A stretch of DNA of 64,000 nt from Neobacillus driksii. Its GTDB lineage: Bacteria > Bacillota > Bacilli > Bacillales > Cytobacillaceae. The stretch is from NCBI RefSeq assembly GCF_013409995.1, contig NZ_JACCBX010000004.1, forward strand, positions 62,001-126,000. The letters are read 5' to 3'. The translations under genes and the position numbers were made by a program. Below are positions 54,395-63,786 of this stretch, piece after piece. Numbering within the stretch: the stretch's first letter is position 1; every line of letters starts with the position of its first letter. The notes under the pieces were generated by a model. That model had not been told where the DNA came from. It saw nothing but the letters and a program-made list of their open reading frames with translations, and made no database searches.

Positions 54395-56314
54395 TTATTC
54401 ATCTTTATCAAAATAAAGTCTAACGGTTGAGCCTTCTTTGACTTTTGAGCCAGCTTCAGGGGACTGCCGTACCACAATATCGCCTTCACCGCTGGCATCA
54501 ATTTTAAGATCTAGCAGTTGTTCTGTGATTTCTAACTTAGTCATTCCCGTTAAGTCTGGCAGTGTAATTAATGGTCTATCTGGCCATTTTATTTCCTTTT
54601 CAATTTGATCTTTTCGAGGTTCTACCCCCAGTGCCATAAGACCATCCTTCATAATACTTCCAACGATTGGAGCAGCTACAGTTCCACCGAAAATAAGCCC
54701 GCCTTTCGGATTATCAACCGCAACATAAACAACAATTTGAGGATCATCTGCAGGAGCAAAGCCCATAAAAGAAACGATAAAGTTATTTTCCAAATACCTG
54801 CCGTTTTGAGCTTTTTGAGCTGTTCCTGTCTTGCCGCCAATCCGATAAGAATCAACAAATGCCCTAAACCCCGAACCTTGAGCTACTACGGTTTCAAGTG
54901 CATGACGGATTTCTTTGGATGTCTCTTCAGAAATTACTCTTCTTTTCGCAACAGGAGTATTTCTCATGACCACTTCCTTCGTGACAGGATCTATTAACTC
55001 TTGTGCAATGTACGGCTTATAAAGAGTCCCGCCGTTTACCGCCGCAGCAACGGCTGCAACTTGTTGGATTGGAGTAACCGATACCCCTTGACCAAACGCA
55101 GTGGTCGCTAATTCAACCGGACCGACTCGATTTAAATTAAACAAAATTCCTGATCCTTCGCCCGCTAAATCTATCCCTGTTTTTTGTCCAAAACCAAAGT
55201 CTTTTATATATTTAAACAAAGTATCTTTACCTAATCTTTGCCCTAATTCTACAAACCCAGGGTTACAAGAATTTTGCACTACCTCGAGGAAGGATTGACT
55301 TCCATGACCGCCTCTTTTCCAGCATTTCAATCTTGCCCCAGCTACTTCTACAGAACCTGAATCATGAAAATGTTCCTTTGCTAAATCAACTTTGCCCTCC
55401 TCTAAAGCAGCGGCAAGAGTAATGATTTTAAAGGTTGAACCAGGCTCATAGCTTGACCATACAGGTAGGTTTCTGTTGTACACCTCTTGTGAGACGTTTC
55501 GAAAGTTAGCCGGGTCAAATGTAGGTCGGCTTGACATCCCTAATATTTTCCCATTATTTGGATCCATCGCAATCGCTATGATTCCGTCAGGATTATAGGT
55601 CGCTTCAGCTATATCTAGTTCTCTCTCCATAATGGTTTGAATTTTAGTATCAATCGTAAGCTTTAAATCAAGTCCGTCTACTGGCTGCTCATAGTCGTCA
55701 GCCATGTCGTCCATTCTTTCTCCTTTAGCATTGGCGTAAAACTTAACTGCGCCTCTTTCTCCACTTAACTCTTTATCGTAGTAAAGTTCCAATCCCATTA
55801 ACCCCTGGTTGTCCACCCCAGAAAATCCTAGAACATGAGAAAGATAACTTCCGAACGGATAATGTCTTTTAGAGTCTTCACCGATATATACCCCTTCGAG
55901 TCCTAAAGCCCTGATCTCTTTTGCCTTTTCATGAGAAATCTTTCGTCCTTCTTTTATCCTGATAATAGATTTACCCTCAGTGATTTGTCGGTAAGCATTT
56001 TCTTTTGGAATATTTAAAACTGCTGCTAATTTCTCTGATGTAGCTGCAGGGTCCTTGACCTGTCTTGGTATCACATATACTGTTGGAGCACTAATATTTG
56101 TTGCTAATGGCACACCATTGCGGTCTATAATCTCCCCGCGCTCCGGTTCAAAAGGAATATTTCTACTCCATGACCCCTTAGCTTGACCGGTCAACTTATC
56201 CCCTAAAACAAACTGTACATACCCAAGGCGGACATCAATAATTAGAAAAATTAAGATTCCTACGAACATTGCAATCATTAACCTTTTACGGACAGTTACA
56301 TTTGAAACACGCAT
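54395..56314 (-). CDS. spoVD: Sporulation-specific penicillin-binding protein SpoVD
   Basis: Class B PBP (transpeptidase) for spore cortex peptidoglycan. The 639 residues contain an N-terminal membrane helix (RLMIAMFVGILIFLIIDV), a PBP dimerisation domain (EPERGEIIDRNG), and a transpeptidase domain with STFK (Ser293-Lys296), SCN (QNSCNPGF) and KTG (GGKTGTAQK) motifs. One C-terminal PASTA domain (about 575-639) follows. The ATG is preceded by AAAGGAGG that lies in the loop of a strong hairpin, and by a SigE-like promoter. It follows pbpB by 89 bases. Confidence 0.96.
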   Translation of the reverse strand: MRVSNVTVRKRLMIAMFVGILIFLIIDVRLGYVQFVLGDKLTGQAKGSWSRNIPFEPERGEIIDRNGVPLATNISAPTVYVIPRQVKDPAATSEKLAAVLNIPKENAYRQITEGKSIIRIKEGRKISHEKAKEIRALGLEGVYIGEDSKRHYPFGSYLSHVLGFSGVDNQGLMGLELYYDKELSGERGAVKFYANAKGERMDDMADDYEQPVDGLDLKLTIDTKIQTIMERELDIAEATYNPDGIIAIAMDPNNGKILGMSSRPTFDPANFRNVSQEVYNRNLPVWSSYEPGSTFKIITLAAALEEGKVDLAKEHFHDSGSVEVAGARLKCWKRGGHGSQSFLEVVQNSCNPGFVELGQRLGKDTLFKYIKDFGFGQKTGIDLAGEGSGILFNLNRVGPVELATTAFGQGVSVTPIQQVAAVAAAVNGGTLYKPYIAQELIDPVTKEVVMRNTPVAKRRVISEETSKEIRHALETVVAQGSGFRAFVDSYRIGGKTGTAQKAQNGRYLENNFIVSFMGFAPADDPQIVVYVAVDNPKGGLIFGGTVAAPIVGSIMKDGLMALGVEPRKDQIEKEIKWPDRPLITLPDLTGMTKLEITEQLLDLKIDASGEGDIVVRQSPEAGSKVKEGSTVRLYFDKDE

Positions 56315-56315
56315 A

Positions 56316-56351
56316 AAATGAACGAGCCTCCTTTATCCTACTCGTTCATTT
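56316..56351 (-). promoter_or_regulatory. Leader hairpin displaying the spoVD ribosome-binding site in its loop
   Basis: AAATGAACGAG (minus strand, 56351-56341) and CTCGTTCATTT (56326-56316) form a perfect 11-bp stem with a 14-base loop that contains AAAGGAGG. There is no T tract, so it is not an intrinsic terminator. The 3' arm occupies the Shine-Dalgarno to start-codon spacer. Confidence 0.75.
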
Positions 56352-56377
56352 ATATGCTTGTACTATTTTGAATAGAA
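56349..56377 (-). promoter_or_regulatory. SigE-type promoter of spoVD
   Basis: -35-like TTCTATT (56371-56377) and -10-like CATATAAA (56349-56356; consensus CATACAAT) are separated by exactly 14 bases on the minus strand. In B. subtilis spoVD is SigE-dependent. The predicted start point falls inside the 5' arm of the leader hairpin. Confidence 0.6.
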
Positions 56378-56403
56378 CGTCAACTATTACTGTTCTATCA
56401 CTA

Positions 56404-58635
56404 TTAATCCCTTGGGAGATTCTCTAATTCTTCCTCAGTGCCTTTTGTACTTTCTCCCGCTTCTTTTGCATCCATTTCGAGCTTTTCTTCTGTCGTTTTT
56501 AAATCCACGATAAGAAAATCTCCCTTGCGTAAGAAAGCACCTTCTTTAATATTTTGCTTAACAACATAACCACTGCCGGTAGAATTTAGTTTCATCCCCG
56601 AAATCTTTGCAACCTTCATTACGTCTCTTAGCGACCATTCTGTCATATTCGGTGCTGCCAATTTCCCATCGGTTTTGATAATTATTTTCTCACCCTCAAG
56701 GACATCCGTATCTGCAGCAGGAAGCTGAGCCGTGACTTTGTCACCTTTCCCCAGTACAACTACTTGTAGACCTGATTCCTCAAGTTGCTTGACTGATTTT
56801 GTTACACCTTGACCAACTAAATCTGCTAGTTTCGCTGTTGAGGCTTTTTCTTGCTGTGAAGGCTGAATATTTAAATACTGTAAACTATTTTTCATAACAG
56901 GATTAAAAACCATTGAAACAGGTATCGATCCCATAGAATAGTGTTCTATTTCAGGCTGCTGGACAGCGACATAGACAATTAACTTCGGATCATCTTTTGG
57001 TGCCATACCTAAGAATGAAAAGATATAATCCTCTTGTCCAACTAAATATCCGCCCTTTGGATCAGGAATACTAGCTGTTCCTGTTTTCCCAGCAACACTA
57101 TAACCATCAATTTGATATCGAGTCCCCGTACCGGTTTCTTTATTGGTAACTACCGTTTCAAGGATATCACGGACCTCCTTGGCGGTTTCAGCGGAAATAG
57201 GTGTTGAAACAACCTCAGGTGTCACATTTTTGATTACTTCACCTGTGTCGTGATTGACAATTTTCTCAATCACTTGCGGCTTCATCATTTTCCCATTGTT
57301 AGCGATCGCAGTCATCGCTTGGATTTGCTGAATGGGTGTAATCGCAGTTCCCTGCCCATATGCGGTCGTTGCTTTTTCAATTGGCCAAGTAAATTGGATT
57401 TTTCCTGACGTCTCAGCAGGCAAGTCAATCCCCGTTGGGTTATCAAAACCAAATTTAGTCAAGTATTCTCTGAACTTTTCAAAACCTAAGAGTTCATTTG
57501 CTATTTTCGCAAAGGCAACATTCGAAGAGCGCTGAACTCCTTCAAGATAAGTAATCGTTCCCCAGCCAGATCTTTTATGATCATGTATCGGCTTATCTTT
57601 TGAGGTTACTTGATAAGAACCGGACTGGAACATATCATTCGGGTTAAATTTCTTTTCTTCAATTGCCGCTGCAAGAGTAAAGATCTTCATCGTCGAGCCA
57701 GGCTCAAAAGATGTTTCAATGGCTTCATTATGCCAGCTCTGATTTATACCTTCCTTCGTTTTAGGGTGAAAGGAAGGTCTCTGTCCCATGGCTAAAATAT
57801 CGCCTGTTTTAGGGTCCGCAACAATAGCAATGATTTTTTTAGGATTATATTCCTCCACTACTTTGTTCATGGCGTCTTCCAAAAAGGTTTGAATCTTTTG
57901 ATCGATGGTTAAATAGACATCATTTCCGTTCTGTGCTGGAGTAACCTTCTGTTCCCCGTTCGGAAGCAGATATCCCCATAAATCACTTTCGTAATTAATT
58001 TTTCCGTCCTTACCCGTCAGTTCATCGTTTAGGGTCTTTTCAATCCCCATCATTCCAACATAATTGTAGGTTCCATCCTTTTCTTCCACTCTGTCTGCAT
58101 ACCCAACCAAGTGAGAAGCAAAGATTCCATTCGGATAAAACCTTTTCGAATCGCGTTTAAAAGTAATCCCCGGAAGCTTTAAGGCTTCAATTTCTTTTTT
58201 TGTTTGGTGAGAAATATCTCTTCCTGCTTTGCCAAATTCCACTTGAAACTGATCTTTGGTCAAAATACTATAAATCTCAGACTCTTCCATATCAATAATC
58301 TTAGATAATTCCCTAGCTGTTTTTTCTGGATCCGTTACATGATTAGGCTTTTTTGGATTGGTTGTCATCTTTTTATCCAATATCGCAATTAACGTGTAAG
58401 AAGTAGTATCCTCTGAAATGACTACCTCATTACGATCATAAATCACACCTCTTGCCGCTTCCAAATTACCCGTTCTGCTGTACTTTTGCTCAGCTTTCGC
58501 AGCAAGTGGCTGTGATCCGACCTCACCAGTAAATTGAATGGTAAAGTATCTAGAAAGTAATATAAAAAAGAGCAGGCCGAATAATCCAAACAATACGGCT
58601 GCCCCGACATTCATATATGGTTGTTTCTTGTTCAT
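56404..58635 (-). CDS. pbpB: Penicillin-binding protein 2B (division transpeptidase)
   Basis: Class B PBP of the divisome, the FtsI equivalent. The 743-residue protein has an N-terminal membrane helix (GAAVLFGLFGLLFFILLSRY), a dimerisation domain, and a transpeptidase domain with STMK (Ser314-Lys317), SSN (QRSSNVAF) and KTG (AGKTGTASI). Two C-terminal PASTA domains (from about 605) and an acidic tail follow. The ATG overlaps the ftsL stop by four bases. Confidence 0.96.
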   Translation of the reverse strand: MNKKQPYMNVGAAVLFGLFGLLFFILLSRYFTIQFTGEVGSQPLAAKAEQKYSRTGNLEAARGVIYDRNEVVISEDTTSYTLIAILDKKMTTNPKKPNHVTDPEKTARELSKIIDMEESEIYSILTKDQFQVEFGKAGRDISHQTKKEIEALKLPGITFKRDSKRFYPNGIFASHLVGYADRVEEKDGTYNYVGMMGIEKTLNDELTGKDGKINYESDLWGYLLPNGEQKVTPAQNGNDVYLTIDQKIQTFLEDAMNKVVEEYNPKKIIAIVADPKTGDILAMGQRPSFHPKTKEGINQSWHNEAIETSFEPGSTMKIFTLAAAIEEKKFNPNDMFQSGSYQVTSKDKPIHDHKRSGWGTITYLEGVQRSSNVAFAKIANELLGFEKFREYLTKFGFDNPTGIDLPAETSGKIQFTWPIEKATTAYGQGTAITPIQQIQAMTAIANNGKMMKPQVIEKIVNHDTGEVIKNVTPEVVSTPISAETAKEVRDILETVVTNKETGTGTRYQIDGYSVAGKTGTASIPDPKGGYLVGQEDYIFSFLGMAPKDDPKLIVYVAVQQPEIEHYSMGSIPVSMVFNPVMKNSLQYLNIQPSQQEKASTAKLADLVGQGVTKSVKQLEESGLQVVVLGKGDKVTAQLPAADTDVLEGEKIIIKTDGKLAAPNMTEWSLRDVMKVAKISGMKLNSTGSGYVVKQNIKEGAFLRKGDFLIVDLKTTEEKLEMDAKEAGESTKGTEEELENLPRD

Positions 58636-58991
58636 TTCTCTTGCACAACCTTGACGTTATTTTCGTTTTTTACAAGCCCCATTTGCGTTGCCTTTTCTAA
58701 AATCCTCTCGTAGGTACTCAACTCACTTACTTGTACCTGCAGGTCACTATTAATCTTTTCAAGCTCATTAACAGAGGTTTGGACCTCCTGAATTTCCTTA
58801 TTCACCTGGTAAATTTCCGCTTGATTCGAGATGAGATGGACGGCACCAAAACAAACCAACCCTGTAAATACTACTCCGATTATTTTCTCCCCAGGTGTAA
58901 GCCAGTGCTTTTTTGTTTTTACAATACTTTGTTCCTGTACTGTCCCTTCTACTTGCTTTTGTTGCTGAAATTTCCTGGCAAGACTACTCAT
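58632..58991 (-). CDS. ftsL: Cell-division protein FtsL
   Basis: Short bitopic divisome protein that pairs with DivIC and DivIB. The 119 residues have a cytoplasmic tail, one membrane helix (IIGVVFTGLVCFGAVHLI) and an extracellular coiled coil (EIYQVNKEIQEVQTSVNELEK). SD GGAGGGG precedes the ATG. It lies between rsmH (40 bases) and pbpB (4-base overlap). Confidence 0.94.
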   Translation of the reverse strand: MSSLARKFQQQKQVEGTVQEQSIVKTKKHWLTPGEKIIGVVFTGLVCFGAVHLISNQAEIYQVNKEIQEVQTSVNELEKINSDLQVQVSELSTYERILEKATQMGLVKNENNVKVVQEK

Positions 58992-59031
58992 TCTTTCCCC
59001 TCCACATGGTTATTTTTTATTTCTCTTTATA

Positions 59032-59964
59032 TTATAGTTTTTCCGCAATCCGTAATTTTGCAGATCGTGCGCGGTTATTATGTTCTAATTCTTCTTCAGA
59101 AGGAAGAATAGGCTTTCGAGTAATCAGCTTTAATATCGGCTTAAATTCTTCAGGAATTATCGGTAATCCATGCGGTAAATCTGGTGTTTCACTTGCCTTT
59201 TTAAAAGCCGCCTTACAAATGCGGTCTTCTAAAGAGTGGAAAGTAATAACACTGATTCTACCTTCCGGATGAAGGATATCAATTGCTTTTTGCAAAGATT
59301 TTTCAAAAACTGCTAATTCATCATTAACGGCAATCCTTACAGCTTGAAATATCCTCTTAGCCGGGTGTCCGCCCTTTCTTCTTGCTGGGGCAGGAATCCC
59401 ATCCTTAATAAGTTCAACCAGCTCAAATGTAGTTTCAATTGGCTTAATTTCTCTTCTAGCCTCTATTTTTCGTGCAATTTGCTTAGAAAATTTCTCTTCT
59501 CCATAGCGAAAAAAGATCCTAACCAAATCCTCATAAGACCAATGGTTAATAACATCATAGGCTGAAATATCCGCATCATTGTCCATTCTCATGTCGAGTG
59601 GTGCGTCATGATGGTAACTGAATCCTCTTTCCGGAGTGTCCAATTGGGGAGAGGATACACCAAGGTCATATAGGACCCCATCAACTTTTTCAATCCCAAG
59701 CTTTTCAAGTTCTTCCTTGAGGTATAAGAAATTGCTCTTGATTATGGTTAGCTGCTCACCGTAGCGTGACAATTTCTCTTTTGCATTGGCAATAGCTACT
59801 TCGTCTTGATCGAAGGCAAACAATTTTCCATTATCAGTAAGTTTTGATAGTATCAGGGAACTGTGTCCAGCCCCGCCTAATGTACAATCAACATAAATGC
59901 CATCTGGTTTAATATTCAATCCGTTAACAGCTTCATCTAGTAACACAGTTGTATGTTCAAACAT
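59032..59964 (-). CDS. rsmH: 16S rRNA (cytosine-1402-N4) methyltransferase RsmH (MraW)
   Basis: SAM-dependent methyltransferase acting on C1402 in the ribosomal P site. The 310-residue protein starts [16 protein letters not shown] and has the SAM motif [24 protein letters not shown] and [10 protein letters not shown]. Two adjacent ATGs are available; I use the second, six bases after AAGGTG. It is conserved between mraZ and ftsL. Confidence 0.96.
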   Translation of the reverse strand: MFEHTTVLLDEAVNGLNIKPDGIYVDCTLGGAGHSSLILSKLTDNGKLFAFDQDEVAIANAKEKLSRYGEQLTIIKSNFLYLKEELEKLGIEKVDGVLYDLGVSSPQLDTPERGFSYHHDAPLDMRMDNDADISAYDVINHWSYEDLVRIFFRYGEEKFSKQIARKIEARREIKPIETTFELVELIKDGIPAPARRKGGHPAKRIFQAVRIAVNDELAVFEKSLQKAIDILHPEGRISVITFHSLEDRICKAAFKKASETPDLPHGLPIIPEEFKPILKLITRKPILPSEEELEHNNRARSAKLRIAEKL

Positions 59965-60024
59965 CATTATCACCTTTTCCAATCGAACGATATAAAACGG
60001 AGTTATAATAGAATAACTTGTCCA

Positions 60025-60456
60025 TTATATATCAAAACCAATCATATTTTCTGCAATTTCGGCAAAAGATTCTTCAGACTCTGAAAAATAGTCTTCCCAA
60101 ATCTGTTTGCCCCAAATTTCAATTCGATTGGATACTCCTAAAACTACACATTCTTTTTCTAGTTTTGCATACTGAAGTAATGGTGCTGGAATATTTATTC
60201 TTCCTTGTTTATCGAGTTCACTCTCTGTTGCACCGGAAAAGAAAAATCGGGTAAATGCACGGGCGTCTTTTTTTGTTAAGGGCAGGCCTTTTAGTTTGTC
60301 TTCGATAAGTGCCCACTCTTTTAATGGGTAACCAAACAGACATTGATCCAAACCGCGTGTGATGATAAACATTTCTCCAAGCTCTTCGCGGAATTTGGAA
60401 GGCACAATCATCCGGCCCTTATTATCAATGCTATGATGGTATTCACCCATAAACAT
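60025..60456 (-). CDS. mraZ: Transcriptional regulator MraZ
   Basis: AbrB-like, ring-forming DNA-binding protein at the head of the dcw cluster, known in E. coli as a repressor of its own operon. The 143-residue protein has two tandem SpoVT-AbrB-type halves ([19 protein letters not shown] and [18 protein letters not shown]). The start at 60456 gives the family N-terminus and is preceded by GGGGG. Direct GTGG repeats (60483-60512) upstream look like its operator. Confidence 0.95.
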   Translation of the reverse strand: MFMGEYHHSIDNKGRMIVPSKFREELGEMFIITRGLDQCLFGYPLKEWALIEDKLKGLPLTKKDARAFTRFFFSGATESELDKQGRINIPAPLLQYAKLEKECVVLGVSNRIEIWGKQIWEDYFSESEESFAEIAENMIGFDI

Positions 60457-60482
60457 ACCCGGTACCCCCACTTTCTATTTAA

Positions 60483-60512
60483 AATGTACCACATTCCCCC
60501 ACTTTCCTCCAC
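60483..60512 (-). promoter_or_regulatory. Putative MraZ operator (three 10-bp GTGG repeats)
   Basis: On the minus strand three head-to-tail decamers read GTGGAGGAAA, GTGGGGGAAT and GTGGTACATT. The period of exactly 10 bp and the TGG(G/A) core match the repeats known for MraZ in E. coli (TGGGN every 10 bp). A TGG-TACATT in the last repeat could be an extended -10. Confidence 0.65.
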
Positions 60513-60571
60513 CTATTTTTTAATTATTCTTTTCCTAGTTCCCTAAATCCTTTATTTGCAGTAAATTTCTT

Positions 60572-60604
60572 CAAAAAAAAAGAACTTCACTAAGCGTGAA
60601 GTCC
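60572..60604 (-). terminator. Rho-independent terminator after bshC
   Basis: GGACTTCAC and GTGAAGTTC are separated by five bases and followed by nine T residues on the minus strand. The hairpin starts immediately after the bshC stop. Confidence 0.92.
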
Positions 60605-62239
60605 TTAAAGCTTTATTACCTTGTGTTTTCCATCAAATACAAACTCAAGCTCCATTAATTCATTAATAAAACTTGTTCCATACAGATTTAAATAATAGAA
60701 AATGTTCCAAACTCGCTCTTGCGGAAATCCATCAGGTCGTAATGATAAATCGATACGATTATACTTACTTAGAATTACATCGAACCTTGATTTTACGGAT
60801 TCCTCCAACTTTGTTTCCAAGTACCCAATCTGTTTTAATAAATAGGTTTCATTTTTCTTTACTAGAGGCAGCAGACTTCGATCAAGTTGGTTTGTTTTCA
60901 TCTCAATCCGTTCATACTGCTTTAATAAATTGGATTTCAGGGTGGAGAATAACTCAGATACTTCTTTATCCTTAATTGACTCTAGGTATTGGTCTCTTTC
61001 CTCCACCGTTCCCCTGCTCAATACCTTGATTAATTCCAAGTTTAGCTCATGAATATCACTTTCAACAGCTCTCTCCACCAAGGTTATGTTTAACCTCGGA
61101 ACAATTGGAGGCATTTTTATTTTAAAATGCTCAAAAACCAGCTTTAATTCAGCCCAATAAGAGATTTCTCCAGGTCCAGCAATAAATGCCAATGTTGGGA
61201 ATAGCCACTCTTGCATTAATGGCCGCGTCACCACATTATTACTAAGTTTCGCTGGGTCCTGATAGGCAATTTCGATTAGTTCTTCTTTTGTAAAGGAAAC
61301 AACTCCACTCTTCCCCACAAAAGTATTATTTTCTGAATCAAATTCAAGCAAAATTCGTTCATTTGATTTTGGACTGTAATAAAACAAGTTTGCGGCTTTT
61401 TCATGTGAATCGATTGTGATTGGATATTCCTTTTTACTTATAATACTTTGCTGTTCAAGTAGACAATTGGTAATTTCCCTGTGTTGCTCAATTTGTTTAG
61501 AAAATTGCTCTGTCTGCAAAAGACGGAACTTACGATCACCCGAATCAACAATTAACAAGCCATAATCCTTAAAAAGTTCCATTACAATGTTAGCAAAGAA
61601 GTCGACAAACGTTGAGGAATTGCTCAATGCTTTTTCCGCAAAGTTGATTAGCTGCTTAGTTTGATTGGTCTCACCGAAGTTTTCAATTACATTAATGACC
61701 CATTGTCGGCAAACGTCTTTGTTAAGGGCGATATCTGAGACCATTTTCTTCTGTTTAACCTTTTCAGGGTATGACCATTTGTCTACTCTTTGCTTACCTG
61801 CCATAAACACATGATTTACTTCATGGAAATCATGGTCTTCCCCAGCTATCCAAAATACAGGAATGACAGGTACACCAAGCTGCTTCTCTTTTTCCTCTGC
61901 TAATTTAATAATGGAGATGATCTTATGTATCGAATAAAGAGGTCCTGTAAGGATACCTGCTTGTTGACCGCCAATAACCACTACACTATTCAATTGTTTT
62001 AGTTTTGCAAGTGAATTTTCCACTGCTTTTGATGATGGAAAACGTTCCATAAATTTCTCTATGTGACCAGCTACTTTTTCACGAGGAAAGTGTCGATTGC
62101 TTAATTCGTCTAACCTCTTCTGATCTTCGGCAAAGTCATTAAACCGATAATGGAAAAAAGGCAGAATATCAGAGGATTGTTCTAGATAATTAGAAGCAAA
62201 TCGATTCGTAGCTGACAATGAGAGATTTAAAATCTCCAT
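60605..62239 (-). CDS. bshC: Bacillithiol biosynthesis cysteine-adding enzyme BshC
   Basis: Catalyses the last step of bacillithiol synthesis, adding Cys to GlcN-malate. The 544-residue product (MEILNLSLSATNRFASNYL...) has a Rossmann-like core with VVIGGQQAGILTGPLY, the HDFHEVNHVF segment, GPGEISYWAELK and a long coiled-coil insertion. It matches B. subtilis YllA in place, next to mraZ. It indicates that the organism uses bacillithiol as its low-molecular-weight thiol. Confidence 0.94.
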   Translation of the reverse strand: MEILNLSLSATNRFASNYLEQSSDILPFFHYRFNDFAEDQKRLDELSNRHFPREKVAGHIEKFMERFPSSKAVENSLAKLKQLNSVVVIGGQQAGILTGPLYSIHKIISIIKLAEEKEKQLGVPVIPVFWIAGEDHDFHEVNHVFMAGKQRVDKWSYPEKVKQKKMVSDIALNKDVCRQWVINVIENFGETNQTKQLINFAEKALSNSSTFVDFFANIVMELFKDYGLLIVDSGDRKFRLLQTEQFSKQIEQHREITNCLLEQQSIISKKEYPITIDSHEKAANLFYYSPKSNERILLEFDSENNTFVGKSGVVSFTKEELIEIAYQDPAKLSNNVVTRPLMQEWLFPTLAFIAGPGEISYWAELKLVFEHFKIKMPPIVPRLNITLVERAVESDIHELNLELIKVLSRGTVEERDQYLESIKDKEVSELFSTLKSNLLKQYERIEMKTNQLDRSLLPLVKKNETYLLKQIGYLETKLEESVKSRFDVILSKYNRIDLSLRPDGFPQERVWNIFYYLNLYGTSFINELMELEFVFDGKHKVIKL

Positions 62240-62318
62240 TTAAGTACTTCCTTTCTGATCAACCATATTCATTCCATATGAGTATAGCATTATCCAACCT
62301 AATAAAAAAAATCTTTGC

Positions 62319-62711
62319 TTAAGAAAATGTAAAAGTTAATGCACTCCGCAGTATGCCAAATACAGTTAGGGATATATAGGCTAAAAAGAAGATAAGAAAA
62401 TTAAAACGCCAAAACCCTTTAAAAACCTTAGTAAATATAATTTCCCCTTTTATCTTCCAATGTATGACGACAAATACCATTGCAATTACGAGTAAAATTA
62501 GCAAAATTAAGCCAAAAAACGATTTACCCCAAATCGTTATTAACAAAAAATGGACAGCCACTATAAAGAGGATCGTTGAGTAATCCAACGCTTTATGAAA
62601 TGACTTTCGAGTGTTTTTTGTTATAAGTTTATTCAATACATAAATGATAAAAAAACCGAGAAGAGGTACGGTTAAGAAAATGGTAATAATTGATGAGATA
62701 AATGAATTCAA
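62319..62711 (-). CDS. DUF3397 family membrane protein
   Basis: The 130-residue hydrophobic protein has about four membrane segments (IITIFLTVPLLGFFIIYVL, TILFIVAVHFLLITIW, LILLILLVIAMVFVVIHW, FNFLIFFLAYISLTVFGI) and a basic loop. It is found between panE/ylbQ and bshC in several Bacillaceae. No function is known. The start is TTG, eight bases after GGAGG, overlapping the panE stop as TTGA. Confidence 0.8.
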   Translation of the reverse strand: MNSFISSIITIFLTVPLLGFFIIYVLNKLITKNTRKSFHKALDYSTILFIVAVHFLLITIWGKSFFGLILLILLVIAMVFVVIHWKIKGEIIFTKVFKGFWRFNFLIFFLAYISLTVFGILRSALTFTFS

Positions 62712-63616
62712 TTAACTCTCCTCCGATCTTTTTCTTTCCCTTTAATTAAATAATAATAGCTTTCAATGTTCGTTGCGGTTTTTCGTTGAACCTGAGCCTC
62801 CTCGATTAAAAAGCCTAGTATTGCGTCAATTTCAGTCCTTCTTCCCGCCTCCATGTCTTTTAGCATAGATGACTGGTTATGTCCGGTTTTTTTACAAATT
62901 CGGAGCACATCTCTAAATCTTTTAATAGGGTCTTCTAGGTTTAGAATAAATGAGATTTCTAGAAATAGTTTTTTTACAGCAGCAAAATAAAAAGTGTTGG
63001 TAATTAATTCACCATTTTTGATTTGAAGGATGGCAGTTAAAGGATTAATGACTGCATTTGCAATTAATTTATTTATCAGCATATTATAAAAATCTTCTTT
63101 CAAGGTAATCGGGAATTCAATAGCGGCACAAAGCTCACCAAACTCCTTTATTGTTTCAATACTGCCTTTATAAAGAGCAACATTAAAAGCCCCTTTTCCA
63201 TTGTGGGAAACCGTGTATGTATTGATTTTACTGGCCCCATGCTCAACGGATCCAACAAAAATATTAGTCGCAGGAATATTTTTTAGTAATTTTAAATGAC
63301 TCATTCCATTTTGTAAAAATAATAGGTTATGAGGAATAAACTCCAAACTAGTTATCTGATGAATAATAGAATGAATTTGGTATTGTTTTACAGCAATGAT
63401 CGTTAATTCTTCTAAACCAGTCCAATTAGAAACAGGAAGGGCTTGAATACTAACTCTGCTTTGTAAATCACCGCCATCATACAGGTATATCCCGTTTTGA
63501 TTAATGATCTCTGCTTGTTCGCTTGTTTTGGTATAAAGTGTGACAGAAAAAGCCTTGCTTAAATACGCTGCAAATAATAATCCAATAGAACCAGCCCCAA
63601 TAATGCCAATCTTCAC
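62708..63616 (-). CDS. panE: 2-dehydropantoate 2-reductase-like protein (PanE/YlbQ)
   Basis: NADPH-dependent reductase family that makes pantoate for coenzyme A. The product of about 302 residues has the Rossmann motif IGIIGAGSIGLLFAAYLS, the LKEDFYNMLINKLIANAVINP segment with the active-site Lys, and an all-helical C-terminal domain. The start is uncertain: I use GTG 63616, which gives the family N-terminus MKIGIIG. ATG 63625 has no Shine-Dalgarno. It is the ylbQ orthologue by position; KPR activity is inferred. Confidence 0.85.
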   Translation of the reverse strand: MKIGIIGAGSIGLLFAAYLSKAFSVTLYTKTSEQAEIINQNGIYLYDGGDLQSRVSIQALPVSNWTGLEELTIIAVKQYQIHSIIHQITSLEFIPHNLLFLQNGMSHLKLLKNIPATNIFVGSVEHGASKINTYTVSHNGKGAFNVALYKGSIETIKEFGELCAAIEFPITLKEDFYNMLINKLIANAVINPLTAILQIKNGELITNTFYFAAVKKLFLEISFILNLEDPIKRFRDVLRICKKTGHNQSSMLKDMEAGRRTEIDAILGFLIEEAQVQRKTATNIESYYYLIKGKEKDRRRVN

Positions 63617-63650
63617 GATACCCACCCATTTATTGTCTTTTTTACTTTAT

Positions 63651-63679
63651 ATTTTATCAGATGCTGCCCGTAGTGTGTA
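63651..63679 (-). promoter_or_regulatory. Possible SigA promoter of panE-DUF3397-bshC
   Basis: -35-like TACACA (63674-63679) and -10-like TAAAAT (63651-63656) are separated by 17 bases on the minus strand, in the divergent gap to ylbP. Confidence 0.35.
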
Positions 63680-63786
63680 TGATTGTCCTTAAAAAGAAAT
63701 AAAACGCTTTCCAAGGGATATATAAAGAATTTTTTACATCTTTGTTATATAATGATATTAATTCATTTCTTAGGGGGAGCGCTTAT

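Noticed and set aside
56316-56351. Interpretation of the spoVD leader hairpin as an intrinsic terminator of pbpB
   Set aside because: The stem is AT-rich at its base and not followed by a T tract; instead the start codon follows immediately.
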